The position numbers and the translations under genes were made by a program. A DNA stretch of 64,000 nucleotides, taken from contig OY855905.1 in assembly GCA_963693305.1 (NCBI GenBank), forward strand, positions 47,517,895-47,581,894, written 5' to 3'. The notes beneath the pieces are model-generated. The model saw only the letters and a list, made by a program, of their open reading frames with translations. It had not been told where the DNA came from and did no database searches. The stretch's first letter is position 1, and each line of letters starts with the position of its first letter. This document shows positions 34,376-47,100 of this stretch, piece after piece. This DNA comes from Meandrina meandrites. Its lineage: Eukaryota; Cnidaria; Anthozoa; Scleractinia; Meandrinidae.

Positions 34376-35175
34376 ACAACCGAGTTAATGCGCGCATTGT
34401 GATTGGCTGATGCCTGTCATCTATTAGAGTACAGACGCACAAATGACGTCACTGCGTGGTGTGACTCGCGCGCGTTATCAGAGTTCATAGTCCAAGTCAG
34501 TCTTCTCGGCATAGTTTTCAAAACTTGCAGCGAAAAAACAACAAGAGAAAGTTCAGCTTAATTATAAATCTACACAGAGGAACAATTTGCCAAATACTCT
34601 ACAACTTTTGAGACATTTAACTGGGCTAAACAAGCTTAAGTAGACAGTGACTGATCTGAAAAATTATCGAAAGTTGTAAGTGTTTGTCCGATGCTCGAGT
34701 AGTTTGACGACGCTACGGGAAATCAATGAATGGCAGTTGAACGCCGTTGAACGATTACCTTAGTTAAAGCTTACAGAGTACAAAGTCTACAAAGGGAATA
34801 AAGGTCAGTTTCTTTCGCTGACATTTCATTTTTCTTTCATATTGCTTATTTTAAAATCAGTTTAACAGTGCTTCGTGATTACGGAAAACTATCTCGAAAT
34901 GAAAACAACCTAGGCTCACCGGTAGCGGCGCTTTTATAATAGCGATACTGAAAGTGTACAGAAGTCTTGTTATTGTATAAAACAAATATATTCCTTTTTG
35001 CGGTGCGTCTGTTCAGTTATAGATCACAGAAGACGTCAAAATGTGGTAAGAACATCAGTGACCCACTCGCCTAGCGGCTCGTGGGCCACTTTTTGTTCTT
35101 ACCACATTTTGACCTCATCTGTGATCTATAACTGAACAGACGCACGGCAAAATGGAATCTATTTGTTAAATAACG
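34376..35175. mobile_element. TGATTGGCT element with terminal hairpin
   Basis: An insertion in R1 relative to 27045. The head is GCGCATTGTGATTGGCTGATG. A 143-base hairpin at 35003-35145 with GTGCGTCTGTTCAGTTATAG arms lies near the right end, which reads TATTTGTTAAATAA as at 24960. No coding capacity seen. Confidence 0.6.
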
Positions 35176-35727
35176 TTGTCCAATAATGTTCATTGATATA
35201 TATTTGGAAATATACGTTCACTGGGATTATTTGCAGCGCTTTTAAAGGGTCCTTCTCAACCAGTGGCATTGCGGGAGTAAATAGCTTTGGCGGCCATTTT
35301 CGATTTCACTTATATCGAAAATAACCGCACAAATTCGTATCTAGTCACCTAAACAAAATTTCTTAAGACTAGCGGTAAATACTCGTCACGAACTAACTTG
35401 CATCTCATTATTCAGTATTTTTCAGTTAATTAGCTCTTGGGTTTCGAACAACGATGACCGAAACCATTTTGTCGAATCTTGCTTATAAATCTAAGAAAAA
35501 CTAACTTGTACTTCGAGAGCGGACAAGCAGTAAATTCGCAGAGCTGTACCTTCACATGGATGTTAGGGTCGCCATGACGTTTTTTTATGTGGACGGATCA
35601 ATGGGGGAAATTTTCTGAGGGAATTTTTATTTGTTTTGGTTGGGTGACATTTGTGACCTTTTCCGAGAATTTAGGTTGGGATTTCTGAGAAATGCGCGGC
35701 TAATCTTTCTGGACTTTGTTTCTATTC

Positions 35728-36195
35728 ATGATAAGTAGAATTCTACTAGTACACTAATGCAAATGCTGCAATGTGATTGGCTGAGCTATTGAACACTATC
35801 AGCCATTAGTGTGCAGTTGCCGAAGGTCGTCCACAAAATGCGACGTTTTTATCGTTTTTCCGAAGTTTTGGAAGGAAGTTTAAATGTAAATGGATAATAA
35901 AATTCTCGAGAAGACTAAAAGAAAGACATTAGCGGTTTCTTGACTTTAAAAGCTTGAAATTATTGAAAAACGGGTGCACGCGCGTAAACAACTGCAAATT
36001 TACCAAGGACAATTCAATGCGTGCGATTTTGTTAAAACGTTAAGTTCGATAATGCGTAGGAAAATAATTAGAATTCCATTATTTGCGTTTATTTCAGTCA
36101 GAATTCTACTAAAACAATTAGATTATTCGCTCTCAATTTCTATGAGGTGATAGTTGATGAGGCCGCAGGCCTGTGTACAAATTCATGTCCAAGTG
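35728..36195. mobile_element. Third TGATTGGCT-type insertion
   Basis: Starts near AAGTAGAATTCTACTAG and carries GCAATGTGATTGGCTGAG. The right part has AGTCAGAATTCTACT and a Leu/Phe-poor AT-rich end. The borders are approximate because R1 copies differ here. Confidence 0.4.
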
Positions 36196-36350
36196 TACAA
36201 ATTCATCACTTTGATGTAAATTACTGGCAAATTAAAATTGCTGCAAAAGCAGCTCGTGGCGTTCGTCCGAGCGAATAAATAATAAATTAAATTAAACAAC
36301 ACAAAACTAAGAAATAAATACGAATCATTGACTTCTAAATTCTGGTTTAA

Positions 36351-36994
36351 AGGTGGCTCATAACAGTTTAGTCAGAATTAGACATGCCTGTTTTAGGTGT
36401 TCTATCGCAGCTATACCAATAATTTTTAGAAAAATCTTTTAGTACAGACTTGTACAAGTTTTACCAATGAACAAATTGACGTCATTGTGACGTCAGAAAT
36501 CGTTGCCATGGCAACGTCATATGAGGTCAAAGATACCCTATTTTGGACCTTTTGAGGCTAATAACTCAAAAACTACTCGGTGAAAGTTCTTGTTTTTGAT
36601 ATATTTTTATCCAACTGACAAAAGAAAAATTTGCGCAAATTTTTAAAAAAATCTGTAGGTAGGATTTTCACGAATTTAAGGTGGCTCTGAACCCTACCTA
36701 CAGAATTTTTTTAAACATTGTTAAATTGCTTGTTTTGCTCAGTAGGCAAACATATATGAAAAACAAAAACTTTCACCGTCTAGTTTTTAAGTTATTAGCC
36801 TCAAACAGTAGAAAATAAGGTATCTTTGACCTCATATGACGTTGCCATGGCAACGAATTTTGACGTCATAGCAACTGAAATTTATTCATTGGTAAAACCT
36901 TTACAAAGTTGTATTAAAAGTTTAACCTCAACGTTATTGGTGTAGCTGCAATAGAATACCAAAGACCGGAATATCTAAACCCCTTTGAGCAACC
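36351..36994. mobile_element. TTAA-flanked palindromic MITE
   Basis: 644 bases with long inverted arms (for example GTTGCCATGGCAACG on both sides), ends AGGTGGCTC and GAGCAACC, and TTAA at 36347-36350 and 36995-36998. Copy 1 of R1 (near 1778) shows the single TTAA of the empty site. Confidence 0.8.
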
Positions 36995-37186
36995 TTAAAA
37001 GCATGTCCACGAGAGAGCCAAGCAGTAGGTGATACAGCACCTTGGACAAATGTGAGGCATGACGAGTTATCAATTGTGACAAAACATTAGGTTAAAATAT
37101 TTTATTCCCTAAGAGTTACGGCATAGATAGTTAACTATGGTTACGGGACCCCCTACAAAAATGGTCATTTTACACCAGTTTATAAA

Positions 37187-37216
37187 ATAAATTAATTAAT
37201 TAATTAATTAATTAAT
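37187..37216. repeat. (TTAA)n microsatellite
   Basis: Seven or so uninterrupted ATTA/TTAA units at the boundary between R1 and an unplaced repeat. Confidence 0.8.
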
Positions 37217-37690
37217 CACTTTATTTAAGTGTCGGAGTATTTAGCACTGTCGTACTAATTGTGGACACTGTAGATAAGCAAACATATATTACAAATAGAA
37301 CAGAAATTTGTTAAAAATCCTAACTGGTAGGAGGCCGACCAGCTGGCTATTCTCACTGGGGGCAGACACACACAAAAGCCGAAATTAACCACTATGCGCT
37401 ACCTCACATTCCCAGCGTGACCCAGGGGACTGCGTGGCATTCCCACAGACCTCACCCTTCTATTTAAGAGCAGTCTGCTTGATAATTCAGCCAGTTTCAG
37501 TAAAGTTTAGGTCTCGGTACCCTTGCTAGGAGATTTCGCCCCACCCTCCTCCCCGCAGCGATGGAGCATTTTCTCTCATGGTTTGCCCACTCGCAAAGCC
37601 TCGGGCCGATTTCTCCCATATCTTATGCATCTGGTCCATTTGGCTTTGTGTGTGGGTGTACCTGGTGAGAATATATTACTATTTAATTAC
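37217..37690. other. Unclassified GC-richer stretch
   Basis: Inserted relative to R1 copy 1. It contains a pyrimidine-rich part (CCCCACCCTCCTCCCC). No frame, tRNA-like part or inverted ends seen. Confidence 0.3.
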
Positions 37691-38123
37691 AATGTATGAG
37701 GTATTTATTTAGCGCATTTCCATACGCACAATGCGCTTTACAACACTTTGCGGGGGACTTAGACAGACTGCAATTAAGCAGTTTACAACAAATGAGGATA
37801 TTTTTGCAGATGCCCGCAGTGTAATTTCGAAACAAGACGAGACCACAACACCGGGAACTCCATGCCCTACTCTTTGAAATAAGAGTGTGGGTTTTTTAAC
37901 GTCCACTGCTAATCATAACCGTGAAGATGCAGGAGACGGGACCTACGGTTTATCGTCCTTATCCGAGAAGACTAAAATGTCTAACCATTTGAAGATTTCA
38001 GCACAAAGGCAGCACATTTTCCTCAGTTATTTAAAGACCCTGAGTGTTGGTCCGGCCAGGGCTCGAACCTCGACCTCCTGCACAATAGTCCGGCGCTCTA
38101 CGAACTGAGTTAACCGGTCGGAG
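37691..38123 (-). mobile_element. tRNA-derived SINE, about 430 bases
   Basis: Read on the minus strand, the head has an A-box-like TAACTCAGTTCGTAGAGCG and a B box GGTTCGAGCCC. A long unrelated body follows, and the tail reads GCGCTAAATAAATA. No intact cloverleaf, so it is not a tRNA gene. Confidence 0.75.
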
Positions 38124-38140
38124 CGTGGTGGAATTGAATT

Positions 38141-38242
38141 CGGGACGACCGAAGACAAATCCATCTAGTGGCAGGGAGGAGGATTTGAACTCGGGACGAC
38201 CGAAGACAAATCCATCTAGTGGCAGGGAGGAGGATTTGAACC
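38141..38242. repeat. 51-base tandem repeat, two units
   Basis: CGGGACGACCGAAGACAAAT recurs at 38141 and 38192. The following GGAGGAGGATTTGAAC is shared with the tRNA-like head beyond, so the duplication probably arose inside a SINE. Confidence 0.75.
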
Positions 38243-38298
38243 CGGGACTTCCGGATTACAAGTCCAGCGCCTTAACCACTAGGCCACGCTACCTCCTC
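38226..38298 (-). mobile_element. tRNA-like SINE head
   Basis: On the minus strand GGCCTAGTGGTTAAGGCGC and GGGTTCAAATCC are the A and B boxes, and a 7-bp acceptor-like stem GAGGAGG pairs with CCTCCTC. The T stem does not pair, so this is a tRNA relic rather than a functional tRNA. Confidence 0.65.
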
Positions 38299-38333
38299 TA
38301 TACATATTTAATTAGCTGATTTTGATTTACCAT

Positions 38334-39410
38334 GTCATGGGTGATGAAAGCCATTATTAAACTTCACTATACACGTGAATTGGCGATTTCTGGCTATTTC
38401 ATCAAAATTCACCGAACACAAAAGCCATTTATTTGTCTCAACTTAACACAAAAACAGCGTGAAATAGCCAAATAAGTATCCTTATATCGATACCGATTAA
38501 TATATAGGCGAAAAAAGGCACAAATGGCACATTTTGGAAACGTTTTCAGAGTTATATCATATCGCAATGTCGTGACATCGATGTAAATACAGCACCGGAA
38601 GATTTTCTTCACAAGTTCTATTAATTCTACTTTCAGGTGCATAAAGAGATCGGAAACAAGAAAGAAGTGCCACATACATGTCACTTGGATGCTTTCTAAA
38701 TTACTTTTAAATCAGTAAATAAAATTGAATTAAAACTCTAAAACAACAATCTGGGCGTCTCCCAAGAATTATATTTTAACCACTGGAAAAACATACCTTT
38801 CTAAACAGCTACACAAAAAAAGAGCTATATACGACATTCAGTTACCATCGCATTTTTTCACTATATATAGAAATTTAATTAATGATTTCACGCCACATCG
38901 ATCTACACCCCATCAACTCAACATGGCGACGTTTATTTCACTCCTCCACAAAGCCTGAAAAATTCTTCGAGCGGCGATAACATTCGCGTTCTTCCCTGAA
39001 CACCCTAGGTGGCCAGTTGATAAGGGAGTCCTTCTTGGGGCTCATTAGGGTTTTAACACTGTTTTGACGTCCTTCGAGTCATATCATAAATCCTTTTATG
39101 ACCAACCATGTTCGTTCAAGATGACTTCGGCACCTTAAAAAAGAACTTGACCAATATCCCGCCATCCCGACCTCATGCTTGGCCAACACCCCAAATTCAT
39201 ACACGAATTAGTTTTGCCTGCAGGTGGGCTTCTCTACGAAAATATTATCTTCTATCTTCTGTCTTCGGACATGTTTCTTTATTAACAATAATTTTTTCGT
39301 TTGTTTCGTATTAGCCTGTGTGGCGCTAGGTTCTTTTTACTGGTGCGGTAATATAAGGTTTTTCAGGTGCATGAACATACACTCTTTTTTGTATTAAAAC
39401 TGAAGATGAG
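38334..39410. repeat. R2-R3 module, copy 3
   Basis: Matches 27700-28810 at high identity. No gene recognised. Confidence 0.65.
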
Positions 39411-40552
39411 CGTTTTTATTTTTTTCACAATTTGAGAATGAGAATGTTCTTCAAACGTTCTTAAGTTACACATGTTATAATTAAAAGCTAGGCTACAAAC
39501 TGCGATGTTCTGAGAGAATTAAGAGAATTTCCTTTTAAGCATTGAGTTAATTGTACTGTTAGACCACAGTTTTGCATTTATTTATACTGCTAATTTAATA
39601 AAAAATTAAAACAAATGGAAAAATATAGACTTCTCCGACTCTCAGCCTAGGGTATCTTCTTTAAGTATGTTCTGGAAACTTTGGAAAATCCCAGCTTCAG
39701 CGTTCTTATAAAAAAGGCTCTTACAAAAAAAAAAGAGTGTGCTGGGAAAACTGACGGAGAACACAAATGAAACACCTGGGGGTGGGGAACAGTAAGGCAG
39801 AACCTCGTCACTATTTCCTGCTACCAGGGGATCTATCTCTCAGACCTCAAGAAAGAGACAAAATTTGAGCACAACAGCACTTTATTCAGCGGCAAATTCG
39901 TAATCTACTTATACAAGTTTCGTACGAGAGTTAACAAGTACTTTTAATTAAAAACGTCCAAAAACAACAAAATAATAATGAAACCTACTTCAAGAATGTA
40001 AAGAAATTAAAAGAGAGGAGGTAATACTTGCAGCAGTGAAATCTTAGAAGCCTCAGGAATTTAAATTGGCCAAAGTTACAAATCTAACGGGAAGACATAT
40101 GTTTGTTCTTTTAGTAAACTATTCAACTCAGTGATGAACGCGCGGCCGAAATGGGCTTACATTCTCCCACAACTCCCAAGTTTTAGCACCACGCCCCCTA
40201 CACTTTTAGAAACATTTGATACGTCACTGCTATGCAAATAACAAATTTGAGGGTCCTCTCTGTTCAACATAAAATGATTAAATATGGCTAATGAGTAAAT
40301 GAGTGGCTATCAAATGTTAGCTATTAAACCATCATAGAGGAAATTTGAGTGGATTACTTTTTATGCAACGTACTTTGACTGCTTACGAAAATTGGCAACA
40401 ACCGGCAATACACAACGAGGGCTACATATAGGTAAATTGACTGTTATATTTTCTTTTAGTTCTGCGGCATAAACGGCCTGTAAGTATTTGGTGGGGCTAT
40501 GTTTGTTGCCAGTGCAACTTGCGCACACGTGTCCGCGATTTCTCATGCCCCG
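39411..40552. other. Unique stretch before gene B's flank
   Basis: No repeats shared with the rest of the window, no long frame, no RNA gene seen. The A/B duplication begins at 40553. Confidence 0.4.
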
Positions 40553-40688
40553 ACTAGGCTCTAAACACTTTACTATATATATGTTATATTAGATTGGTTA
40601 CTTGATTGGTTTCTTCCTCCGTCATGTCCACGTAACTAGAGTACAAAAAAGTACAAACAATTTTTTAAGCAAAATAATGGCAAAATAA

Positions 40689-40979
40689 TGACGTCATTTG
40701 GCCAGCATTACACGCCAAATGCATAGGTATATGCATAGATAGCAGTGTCTGCACATTTGACGCGATGACATAGTGCAATCTAGAATCCGTAGAGTGCTTT
40801 TAGCGAATGAAAACATAGATAGCATCGACACTGCAATGCATATGATAATATCTCTGTTTTGATTGGTTAAGTACTCTACTAATTCTAGATTGCACTATGT
40901 CATCGCGTCAAATCTGCAGACATTGCTATCTATGCATATACCTATGCATTTGGCGTGTAATGCTGGCCAAATGACGTCA
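40689..40979. mobile_element. Palindromic MITE with TGACGTCA ends
   Basis: Ends TGACGTCATTTGGCCAGC and complement, with arms of over 100 bases repeating TATGCATA motifs. The full-length sister of 2793-3021. Confidence 0.75.
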
Positions 40980-41044
40980 GCTTATTTCATTCAACCATAG
41001 TCTCTTTGAGCAACTGCTAAATAGAAAGTAAATAATTGCTTACC

Positions 41045-41172
41045 TTAAGAGCAAAGTTTACATGACATTGGACAGTATATTGCCGCAAAGTCAGGATGTG
41101 ACCAACAAAAGTCTTCAGATGCTTTCTCTTGACAATCACGTGCGTGGTCAGGCTCGTCACTGCATGTTGATT
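41045..41172 (-). CDS. Gene B exon 8: C-terminal ShK domain and stop
   Basis: This exon is identical in sequence to exon 8 of copy A, ending at TAA 41045-41047, with the same six-cysteine ShK pattern. The identity runs well into the preceding intron, beyond what protein constraint would require. Confidence 0.9.
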
Positions 41173-44100
41173 CTTAACAGAGAAAAAAGAGGACAGACGT
41201 ATTTATATATAACTTATCTCACGATATTTCCATGCATGTTTTTTTTTATTTCTCGCGGTATTCAAGTGCGTTGTTTGTTCGTAAAATAACTTTTTAGTCC
41301 ATTAACCTTGGTAAGCTGTGCTTATTCTCGTACCATTATCAGACCACATTGAAATCAACACCTTTTGAATCTTTTAAGCTTCCAAAACCTTTGCTGTAAA
41401 CAGGGTGTACAACGTAGGTTAGGTAAGGTCATAACTTTCATCGGTTAAGAAGAAAGTTCAAGAAGTTCTCCCGTAATAGACAGTTTCATGTTAGTAGTTC
41501 AACCGGCTTCATTTCAGGTTAACAGTAAATGGTTCCCCGTTTGCACGCCAAAGCACAAATTTTAAGGAACATTGTTTTTTTCCTCTCCAAGGGCCTTTAG
41601 GTAAGTATTACTCTCGGGTCGTATGAAAACACAGAATACAAATTTACATACCTGCTGGAAAGTCAACCTCTGGAAGAGCTGAAAATGCAAACAAGGAAAG
41701 ATGAGTACAGGAAACCCAAATAAAACGAAGTTTTCACATGGTTAGAAATTTCCCGGCGTTATAATCGCCTTAGTCACACGGCTGACTCACTTTTTACTGA
41801 ATATTCACTTGCCTATTAAATGAGACACGACAGTGCAATATTTTGTCGTCGACCTTAAATTTTACTTTGTGCACACATGGTTGTCTCTTTCGGAGCCTGG
41901 TTGCATCGCTGTCGGTGATTAACTCTTGTTTCAGTTGTGTGAAGCTGCTGAAACTATTGCTACTCCAACGGATCAGGCGCTACTTCGTCACTGGTGACAC
42001 CCGTAATTTTTCCAGGCTTCTCAAGTCATTTATAAATCAATTTGGTGGCTAGGTGCACCATGAAAGTAATTAAAAGTTTCTAGCCAAAGAACACGGTACC
42101 CTGACCATAAGCATTTATGTTTGCCCACCAAGACAACATGATGCGTGAAAGTTAGATTCTAGACTTGCACGTTTCTAAGATTAATTACAAGTGCAGGATA
42201 TGAAGTTGTTCAGTGCAGTGAAGCATGACAGTTTCAACGTTTTTACGTTTATACTGGGCCAACTTAAAGCTGGTACGTTGATTCCACATTCACTGAGTTA
42301 CGTTCATAACGTATATATATATACGTAGAGATTGCAAGAAGATTTTTAATTTTATACTTACTGCAGCCATGTTGGTTAAGGTCGTCAAGTATTCGCTGTA
42401 AGTATGGTTGGATGTTTTTAGCATTTACAACATCCTGGTCACGGTCTGTCATCAGTCTTAGCCTACGTTCATTCTTTCCAGCACCAACGCCTACAGCTAG
42501 CACACGAACCCCCTCGTCCCGTAATGGTTTGGAGGTTTGTTTCATGCCTCTAGCTCCGCTGGACTGTACGCCATCAGTAAGTATTATAGCAATCTTATAT
42601 ACGTCCTGCCTGGCATCTGGTAAGACCTGATTGACTGCACGGTTCAGGGCTTTGTCAATTCGTGTTCGACCACCCATTTTCGGTAGTTGCTGCACAGCAT
42701 CCTGAAACTTCTGCACCGTGTCATATTGTCCAAACTGAGCTTCCAAATAGGCCGTGGAACTGAACAAAACCATTGCTGCTCGATTTCTACCTGATGCTAG
42801 GTCCAAAGTCATCACTAGTTTCTTGACTACGTCCTTCGTGTTCTGAAATTCTTCAATACTACCTGAAGAGTCCACGATAAATGTCACATCCGCTGGACAT
42901 GTCATACGCGAAACTGAAATATAAGAAAGTTATAATCAAAAGAATTTTCTTTTGAATTCGGGGGCTGGATAATTTACTAAATGATGTTTTTCTATTTCAT
43001 CCTTGCTTGGACTTGCTAATACGCCAATAATGGAATGTTAACCAATTTTCTTTACCAGCCCACTGAGAGCACTGTCCAAGTATTACTTTTCAGACAGCCG
43101 CTGCGATTTTGCATTAACCGCGAAGGTAACCTGGATATGTTTATCCGTGGGCATGATAATAAGGGAAGTACCTCAAGCATTTATTAAAAGCCAACCCAAC
43201 AGGAGCTAAAAGCAGATACTAATTTGTCTTTTTACAATAAATGATATTTAAAATCTGGAGGTTGCGATTTGGCATATTTTTGCAGATTGGAACACATATA
43301 AAAAAATAGAAATGAGAAACATGCTTTCAAAACGTCTGCAAAATGTTCTGGTAACGCTCATACTTTGCTTAGCTCCCATAACACCTGCAGCTCAAAAAAA
43401 TATATATATTTGCAAGAGCTCAGCAAAGAACATTAATACTCCGAATCTCAGATTTATTTAAGCGGGGAAGCGTTTAGAAATCTGACCTCTATGCCATTTT
43501 CGTTCCGACATATAGGCAATCATAGGTTGGTTCATTCTTATAAAAAGGGGGTAAACGCATTAAATTTAATCAATTACAATTCATGTGGTATTACCGGCAG
43601 AAGAAGCTGTTGAACGGGAATATTGCAAAGAAGGGGAAGAGAAACGAAGCGAAATAAGAGGTGCATAGAACTCTGACATGGAGCGAATATACTCAGGGGC
43701 CAAACTGTTTAAAGCCTAATAAGTGATAAGCCGTTGTTCAACGGGTAACTATTGTAGTTAAATAAAATCGCACTTCTTCTTCAAAGAAATAAGTCTTGCA
43801 GCGTTTTAAGTAAACTTTTAGGTATACCCACTCAGTGGTGGAGATAAACTTTCGGATGCGAAAAATATTCCTAAGAAGATGACCATGTTAGTCTTACATC
43901 GACCATTTTTACAATCGGAGCTGGGCATTGTTTTGGAATTCTCCCAATAGAACTGAGATTTTGATTAAATTTGGATTCTTAACCGCCGGCACCCCTTCGT
44001 TCTTCAGAACATTTTCTACTGAACCTTCGCACCAGCGTTGTTCTATCTTAGGGAAAGTGAGTAAACAATCACTTGAAAGAGTGTTGACTTACTGGGGCAT

Positions 44101-47100
44101 TTTCGTTCATTGCACGAAACTTTCTTCACGGCAGGTCCCCATCTGCTGCAATTTTTTCCACCGTTGAATGGCGGCGGGTTGCTGCAGTTCCTTGTTAATG
44201 TCTGTATTCCAACGCCACACGTCACACTGCACTTAGACGCCGGAGACCAATTGGTGTAATTTCCGTCTATAGGATCTAAAAGAAAGGAAAATAGCACGTA
44301 CTATAGATGGTACTTTCTGTGGAACGGAGCGTAGAATGTTAAAAGCTAAATTAAAAATAAATTCCCTATCTGCTGGGCATCCTTTATCTTTCGAAGACGA
44401 GAGGTAGGTAAACTACAGTCAGTTTAAGGTTCTTCCCTTTGTTGGCTGAGATCTAGTAATCTATTTGTTTGTTCGATAAATTCTTCGATTAGCCATAGTA
44501 TAAAGGCTTTCCTTTTTTGCAACAATCCCACTAACAAACTCACCACAGACGGACTCCGTAAATTGTTTATAAAGTTTTTTGGACAACTCTTCAAAATTGT
44601 CATGGAGGAACACTTTTCCTTTCTGACCAGCAATCTGTTTTATTTTATCCTTGTTCCCGGTCGCGCCTGGGCCGATTCCAATAACCGTGATACTGACATC
44701 TTTAGCCTATGTAAAAGAAGCGGTACAACCATTTTAGGAGATAAATAATTTTAAATGCAATATCGGGGTCATTTTTATAATCCTGGCCTGTAACTGAAAA
44801 TATAAGTTAAAGGGGCTTTTTCACGGATTTTAACAGATTTTTTAACAGCCAAAACTATATACTATTCTCATAGGAAATCTTAAAATAAAGGTCCATTTTT
44901 ATTAAAAATTGCTTTATTAGAGCGCACTAAAACTATCAACAAGCGTCTTTGGCTGCGGATGGCTAGAATGGAAATGGTTACAACTTGAAAAATTGAGTCT
45001 AATTTTTTTCAAGTTGTTTAAAGCCGTGGAATGGTTTAAGTTGCCTACCACTTATTTCAGAATAGTTTAGACCAAAAATCTGCGAAATCTTCAGTGTTGT
45101 AGCTTCTTTAACAAAAGTATATCGCTAGCATATAGTATCACTAAGTGGGATTTTTTAGCTTCCATTAGTCTTCTGTAGCTCAGTAACGCCTGACCTGTGA
45201 ACAGGGCTAGCTTTTTTGCCTGATGAGAAGACTCAAAAAATTTTCAAGATACAGGTACGCACACCACCTCAGAGTGTTGATTAAAGCGTTTTCTTTCCAA
45301 CTTAAACATGGAAAATTTAACCACTTCTAAGGTTCAAACATAGAAGTATATGCACGATTACTTTCCCATCATGATAGCGCCGACAACGTACTAGGAAATG
45401 CTAACAAAATTATAGACCAACCCTACTACTGCTTAAATGCCGGAAACGCCGTAAATATTGGTAATGAGACCATTAGCCAAGCTATATAAAGACATAAAAC
45501 GAACAAACAAGTTCAGGTTATTATCAACTTAGGATTTATAAATTTTCAATTAGCCTTCCATGGTAAACGGTATAAATGTTGGTCACAATTCAGCTCAGGG
45601 TTAGTTTTACATGGAAAATTTGCGATTAGATATGTTGAGACTAACTATCGTGGGTGTTCCACAGGTATGCAAAACATATAAAATTAAATAGAAGTACCTC
45701 CAGTGCTTCTGTCAAATTTGAAAGTGGAATTTCTGGTTCCTTATCCCACTCCGAAATATATGGTATTCCATCAGTAAAGATTAGCATAACATTTCTCGCA
45801 GATGGTCTGTCTCCTCCATCCCTGGTAAACAACTCGGTCAACGCCAGATTCTTAGCCATATCTGTACGAGTTCCCTCTCTTTCTGAAGAGTTTTTCAATG
45901 CATCAGCCACGCTACTCTTCCAGTTTGTTGCATTGTAGTAATCCGTGTTTGAAAAGTTGTTGTGGACTGTTGCACGATCACCAAAAGTGACAAGACCAAA
46001 GTGATTGCCAGCTGCAGACACGCCAAGTTTATCCACCAAGTCGTTAACGGTGTCTCGCAGTTCACGGCGATCTTTGCGTTTCATACTTTGAGATATATCA
46101 GCTAGAATAGCGATATCCATGACCTGCTTACATTTATCTAAATTAAATAAGAAATCAACATCATTTTATTTTACATCTTTGGGCGTATTTTTCATGCTTC
46201 CAGGTGATATTCGGGTTTTGGATGATGATTATTATTATTATTTGCTCGATCGAATCTACGTGGGATGCTGATCTGAACATCAGTTAGATCAAACAAGGAA
46301 TTTCGCTTTTTTGGTCGGTTAAAACGCAGTGAAAAAACGAATTCTAATTTTCATTTTTCGATGTTCAAATCAGCATCCCATGTAGATTTGATCAAGCAAA
46401 TAAAAAAATCTGTCATATAATATACTTTAACTAAAACTCAGACACTGATAATAACACAGGCAGCCCAAGCTAACGATAGGAACCACAGTATGCTACGAGT
46501 ACTCAATTTATAAGGGTTCGTATGGGAATGAAATAATTTTCTTTTAGGAGGTACAAATTTCAATGTTCTATGAAAAGAATTGACTTACACTGTGACTGTG
46601 TCGTATTCGTTATTGTTTGCCAGCTCCTCAGGCCAATTTGAAGTGATTTGGGTGTGTTACTGTTGTGCGAAAATTTTGACGGCGTGTACTAGATTAAATA
46701 TTCCCTGCTGGAAACAATTATAGACAGCATCTCACTCGAAGCTCCATATCTTTCATGAAACTGGTCAAATCGCTACAGAAATTCCACCATCGTAATCGTT
46801 GATAATTTCCTTTTCATTTTGCCGTTCCTCGGGTTCCGAGTGCTTTACTGAAGTGTAGAAAAATCCTCCAAAGTGCGACCATTGCTTTTCTTGTTATGCG
46901 TAACCGGTTGAACCACACACAAAACGGCGTCCGGTTAACACAATCGACCTCAGTATGGGAGGGGCATGAGAATATTATCACCAACGCCAAATTACGCTGT
47001 GAGACCCGGAGAGGTCGAATTTATACCGGAAATAGGAAATCAGTACCAGCCCCTTCGAACCATACTTGGAGCTTATCTCCGGCCTCGCGAACCCCGACGA

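Larger units (their letters stand above)
31264..37180. repeat. R1 module, copy 3, expanded by insertions
   Basis: Collinear with copies 1 and 2, but broken by insertions at 31714-33790, 34376-35175, about 35728-36195 and 36351-36994. The host sequence resumes exactly each time, which defines the inserts. Confidence 0.7.

Noticed and set aside
38141..38242. Short CRISPR-like array
   Set aside because: Direct tandem copies without distinct spacers, in a eukaryotic SINE context.
38226..38298. tRNA-Thr-like gene (anticodon TGT) on the minus strand
   Set aside because: The acceptor pairs, but the T stem does not, and it sits in a cluster of SINE heads.
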